From Enhydrobacter aerosaccus (lineage in GTDB: Bacteria; Pseudomonadota; Alphaproteobacteria; Reyranellales; Reyranellaceae), in assembly GCA_903832005.1 (NCBI GenBank), contig CAIKZO010000031.1, forward strand, positions 25,936-89,935: a DNA stretch of 64,000 nucleotides, read 5' to 3'. The translations under genes were made by a program, and so were the position numbers. Shown one piece after another: positions 61,763-64,000 of the stretch. The notes under the pieces are model-generated. The model did no database searches. It was not told the DNA's origin and worked only from the letters and a program-made list of their open reading frames with translations. Position 1 is the stretch's first letter; every line of letters begins with the position of its first letter.

Positions 61763-62691
61763 GCGTTTTGCCATGGCGTTTTGTCTCGCAGGATGGCGTT
61801 GAGGATGGTGAGCAGCTTGCGGGCGACAGCGATGGTGGCGACCATCTTGGGCTTGCCCGCCGCGATCAGACGTTCGTAGAAGGCCTTCAGCGCCGGGTTC
61901 CAGCGCTTGGCAGTCTGGGCTCCCATGAAGAGCGCCGTGCGCACGGCGCTCCGTCCGCCGCCGATCGAGGCCTTGCCCTTCCAGACGCCCGATTGGCGGG
62001 TGAACGGAGCGAGGCCGACGAGGGCTGCGATCCGCTTGTGGTCGAGCGTGCCCAACTCGGGCAGCTCGGCCAATATGGTTCTGGCGATGATCGGGCCGAC
62101 GCTGGGAACCGATCTCATCAGGTCCTCCTTCTCGCGCCACACCGGCGAGCTGCGCACGCTGCCGTCGATGTCGTGGTCGACGCTGGCGAGTTCCTTCTCC
62201 AGCGCCTTCAACAACCACTCGATGCTCTTGCGCACCCGCGGCGGTTCGGTGCGGTGCAGGCGCTGGCGTTCAGCCACGATCATCTCGACGATCTGGCGGC
62301 GACGGGCCACCAGGTCGGCCAGCAGGCGGGTCGCCCGATCGGGCAAGGGCCGGATCTCCGGCTGAGTGGCCTCGGCGAAGCGGGCGATGACCCGAGCATC
62401 GATCGGATCGGTCTTGGCGCGCTGGCCAAGAGCGTTTGCGAAGGCCCGAACCTGGGCCGGGTTGACCACGACGACCGGCACGCCCTCGCTCGACAGCGTG
62501 GCTGCCACGATGGTCTCGTATCCGCCGGTCGCCTCGAGGGCCACCAGACGCGCCGTACCGCTCAGCCGCCGGCACAGTTCATCAAGCCCTTCGCCATCGC
62601 GAGACACCGACCAGGCCTCTCCCGCAGGCAGGACATGAACGTCCAAGCGATCCTTCGATACGTCGATGCCGACAACGCTGATCTGTTCCAT
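61759..62691 (-). CDS. IS110 family transposase (DEDD/serine bridge recombinase)
   Basis: A 310-residue recombinase with a RuvC-like N-terminal DEDD domain: D10 (GIDVSKD), E53 (VALEATGGYE), D95 and D98 (KTDPIDARV). A coiled region follows (about 125-180). The C-terminal Transposase_20 domain has RSVPSVGPIIARTILAEL and the likely catalytic serine S234 in LAPFTRQSG, then IGGGRSAVRTALFM. All key residues are present and the frame is intact. AAGGAAGGG precedes the ATG at 62691. The frame stays open 20 codons upstream, but that stretch belongs to the leader RNA. Confidence 0.95.
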   Translation of the reverse strand: MEQISVVGIDVSKDRLDVHVLPAGEAWSVSRDGEGLDELCRRLSGTARLVALEATGGYETIVAATLSSEGVPVVVVNPAQVRAFANALGQRAKTDPIDARVIARFAEATQPEIRPLPDRATRLLADLVARRRQIVEMIVAERQRLHRTEPPRVRKSIEWLLKALEKELASVDHDIDGSVRSSPVWREKEDLMRSVPSVGPIIARTILAELPELGTLDHKRIAALVGLAPFTRQSGVWKGKASIGGGRSAVRTALFMGAQTAKRWNPALKAFYERLIAAGKPKMVATIAVARKLLTILNAILRDKTPWQNA

Positions 62692-62692
62692 G

Positions 62693-62867
62693 GCGACCCT
62701 TCCTTGCGAAAGCGGGCTCGCGGACCGGCCCAGGCGACTGTTCGGGTTCACTGGAACGACCGGAGGGCGACCTCGCTGAGGAACGGGTCAACCACCCTGG
62801 GATGAGACGATCTACCCTCCGGCACCGCTGCGGACACTCTACTCCGTGACCGCCGCAATGACTTACA
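62693..62867 (-). ncRNA. Predicted IS110 bridge RNA with target- and donor-binding loops
   Basis: About 175 nt in the left end, read 5' to 3' on the minus strand. A 5' hairpin pairs TGCGG (62857-62853) with CCGCA (62833-62829). Target loop: outer stem GGAGGG/CCCTCC (62820-62815, 62767-62762), inner hairpin GGGT/ACCC, left guide CTCATCC (62806-62800) identical to the left target, right guide TCCTCAG (62782-62776) complementary to CTGAGGA of the right target. Donor loop: outer ACCC/GGGT (62747-62744, 62699-62696), inner GGGC/GCCC, left donor guide ACAGTCGC (62741-62734) identical to the element's right end, and CAAG (62706-62703) complementary to CTTG at the left end. Confidence 0.85.
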
Positions 62868-62869
62868 AG

Positions 62870-62880
62870 GATGAGGTTGG
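62870..62880. repeat. Displaced right end of the IS-split palindrome
   Basis: GATGAGGTTGG directly after the IS. It completes the palindrome arm broken at 61743 and equals the reverse complement of the left arm at 61650-61660. The rest of the spacer to 63007 contains no gene that I can support. Confidence 0.88.
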
Positions 62881-63007
62881 CGGCGTATCGAGAGGAACCG
62901 TTTATCCGCCGTTTGGCGACCGTTTCCGGCCGTTTCGATTCTTGGGCTTTCCAATGGGATCAACGACTTGGCGCCCGCCACGCTTTTTCCACCGTATAAA
63001 AACGGCC

Positions 63008-63889
63008 TTAACGGTCGGGCAGCGGGATGAACTCCTTGTCGCCTGGGACTTTGGCGAAGCGGCCTTCTTTCCAGTCGGCCTTGGCCTGCTCGATGCGTTC
63101 GGGCGACGAGGACACGAAGTTCCACCAGATGTGACGCGGTCCGTCGAGCGGTGCGCCGCCCAGCAGCATGAGCTTGGCGCCCTCGCCGCCGGCCAGCACG
63201 TCGACCGGCGCTCCGGCCGTCAGCACGGCGAGATCGCCGACCACCAGTTGGCGATCGCCGATCATGACGGTGCCTTCGGCCACGTAGACGGCGCGCTCGG
63301 CATGCTCGGGCGAGACGGCGATCTTGGCCGCGGCCGGCATCTCCACGGCCACGTAGAAGATCGGCGAGAAGTGCGTCGTGGGCGCGGTCTTGCCGCCGTA
63401 GGTCCCGACGATCAGACGCAGCGCCGCGCCGCCTTCGGTCCAGTTCGGCAGCTTCGCCGCCTCGATATGCTCGAACGACGGCGCCGTCTCCTCATGCGCC
63501 TTGGGCAGCGCCACCCAGGTCTGGATCCCGTGCATGGTGAAGCCGGTGCGCTTCAGCTCGGGCTCGGTGCGCTCGGAATGGGCGATGCCGCTGCCCGCGG
63601 TCATCCAGTTGACGTCGCCCGGGCGGATTGCCTGCGCGTAGCCCAGGCTGTCGCGGTGGAAGATGCCGCCATCGAACAGGTAGGAGACGGTGGCGAGGCC
63701 GATGTGCGGATGAGGCCGCACCTCCATGCCGTCGCCGCCGGGCGGCACGACCATCGGGCCGAAATGGTCGAAAAAGATGAACGGCCCGACGGTCCGGCGC
63801 TTCACGCTGGGCAGCACGCGGCGTACGGCGAAGCCCGGTCCCAGGTCGTGGGCGCGGCCCTGAATCAGCAGGTCGATCGGATCAGCCAT
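63008..63889 (-). CDS. Pirin family protein
   Basis: A 293-residue bicupin. The N-terminal cupin carries the metal site (FIFFDHFGPMVV, VRPHPHIGLATVSYLFDGG with HxH, and AGSGIAHSERTEPE with the later His and Glu). Pirins include quercetin 2,3-dioxygenases and regulators of metabolism; this protein's role is unknown. The C-terminal Pirin_C domain ends SSSPERIEQAKADWKEGRFAKVPGD, the usual family end. GGAGAG precedes the ATG at 63889, favouring it over an in-frame ATG 35 codons upstream. Confidence 0.94.
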   Translation of the reverse strand: MADPIDLLIQGRAHDLGPGFAVRRVLPSVKRRTVGPFIFFDHFGPMVVPPGGDGMEVRPHPHIGLATVSYLFDGGIFHRDSLGYAQAIRPGDVNWMTAGSGIAHSERTEPELKRTGFTMHGIQTWVALPKAHEETAPSFEHIEAAKLPNWTEGGAALRLIVGTYGGKTAPTTHFSPIFYVAVEMPAAAKIAVSPEHAERAVYVAEGTVMIGDRQLVVGDLAVLTAGAPVDVLAGGEGAKLMLLGGAPLDGPRHIWWNFVSSSPERIEQAKADWKEGRFAKVPGDKEFIPLPDR

Positions 63890-64000
63890 CGTCTTCTCTC
63901 CTTCATGCGGCGGCGCATCATGCCGGCCTTGCCGCGCCCGGCATATGACAGTGATTCGCTGCAGATTCTCTTCGCACCGCAGCAAGCGCGACACTCTGCC

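Larger units (their letters stand above)
61744..62869 (-). mobile_element. IS110-family insertion sequence (IS110 group layout)
   Basis: A 1126-bp element, delimited by the repaired palindrome around it: AG at 61742-61743 and again at 62868-62869 (CT on the element's strand) is the duplicated core dinucleotide. There are no terminal inverted repeats, as expected for the family. Read on the minus strand it has a 176-bp non-coding left end (62867-62692), one recombinase gene, and a right end of only 15 bp after the stop. A long non-coding region 5' of the recombinase is the layout of the IS110 group rather than IS1111. Confidence 0.93.

Noticed and set aside
61759..62751. IS110 recombinase starting 20 codons earlier
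   Set aside because: The frame is open to 62751, but those codons lie in the donor-loop region of the leader, and the ATG at 62691 has AAGGAAGGG before it and the family N-terminus after it.
1..64000. CRISPR array, tRNA or rRNA genes
   Set aside because: No regularly spaced direct repeats, no tRNA-like cloverleaf in the spacers and no rRNA motif were found by reading.

Overview
The window is GC-rich, densely coded bacterial DNA. Short spacers, many 4-bp ATGA/GTGA stop-start overlaps, and the gene content suggest an alphaproteobacterium. That content includes SecDF-YajC next to a Mth938-family gene, TrmFO, short PuuD, Bug-type and TRAP solute-binding proteins, and many CoA-transferase and oxidoreductase genes. 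A soil Rhodospirillales/Reyranella-like lineage would fit, but this is inference and no rRNA or tRNA gene is present to test it.

Layout. 1-6034: truncated NAD synthase, RidA, TrmFO, a MATE exporter, a quinone-oxidoreductase-like enzyme and a PuuE-like deacetylase, ending at a long REP-like palindrome (6051-6166). 6227-12837: an amino-acid-oxidase-like flavoprotein, a DUF5681 pair, gamma-glutamyltransferase with an SDR, and Kup. 12944-19317: AsmA and BrkB envelope proteins, a Bug binding protein, a PhyH oxygenase, an orphan membrane protein and an HD protein. 19434-25287: surface-polymer genes (two acyltransferases, a large polytopic membrane protein, a GH25 lipoprotein). 25397-32623: TetR, CaiB, GNAT, then a leftward operon of two flavin hydroxylases, a luciferase-like monooxygenase and a hydrolase, probably for an aromatic or heterocyclic substrate. 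32646-44689: housekeeping genes (phytoene-synthase-like, Mth938, SecF, SecD, YajC, DUF815 ATPase) interrupted by a block holding PuuD, LysE, a TPR protein and a 942-residue regulator. 44693-61509: a long catabolic and transport region with a PotABC-like importer (binding protein frameshifted), amidohydrolase, racemase-like protein, PuuE-like deacetylase, thioesterase, Fe-S reductase, hydrolase, M81 peptidase, a family-5 binding protein and a TRAP transporter. 61510-62880: a REP-like palindrome split by an IS110 element. 63008-63889: pirin. 63890-64000 holds only the pirin upstream region, with no gene seen.

The most striking content is mobile. First, an IS110-family element (61744-62869) can be delimited to the base pair because it splits a palindrome whose two halves can be rejoined across it. 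Its 176-bp leader on the 5' side of the recombinase gene folds on paper like a bridge RNA. The leader holds 7-nt left and right target guides that match the palindrome it sits in, and an 8-nt left donor guide and 4-nt right donor guide that match its own ends. Second, a REP-associated tyrosine transposase (RAYT) lies between two perfect 25-bp inverted REP hairpins at the meeting point of two convergent genes. The repeats supply the final codons of both genes. The RAYT reading frame is intact except for an in-frame TAG at codon 7. Two unrelated repeat-directed systems, one RNA-guided and one HUH-type, therefore sit within 10 kb of each other.
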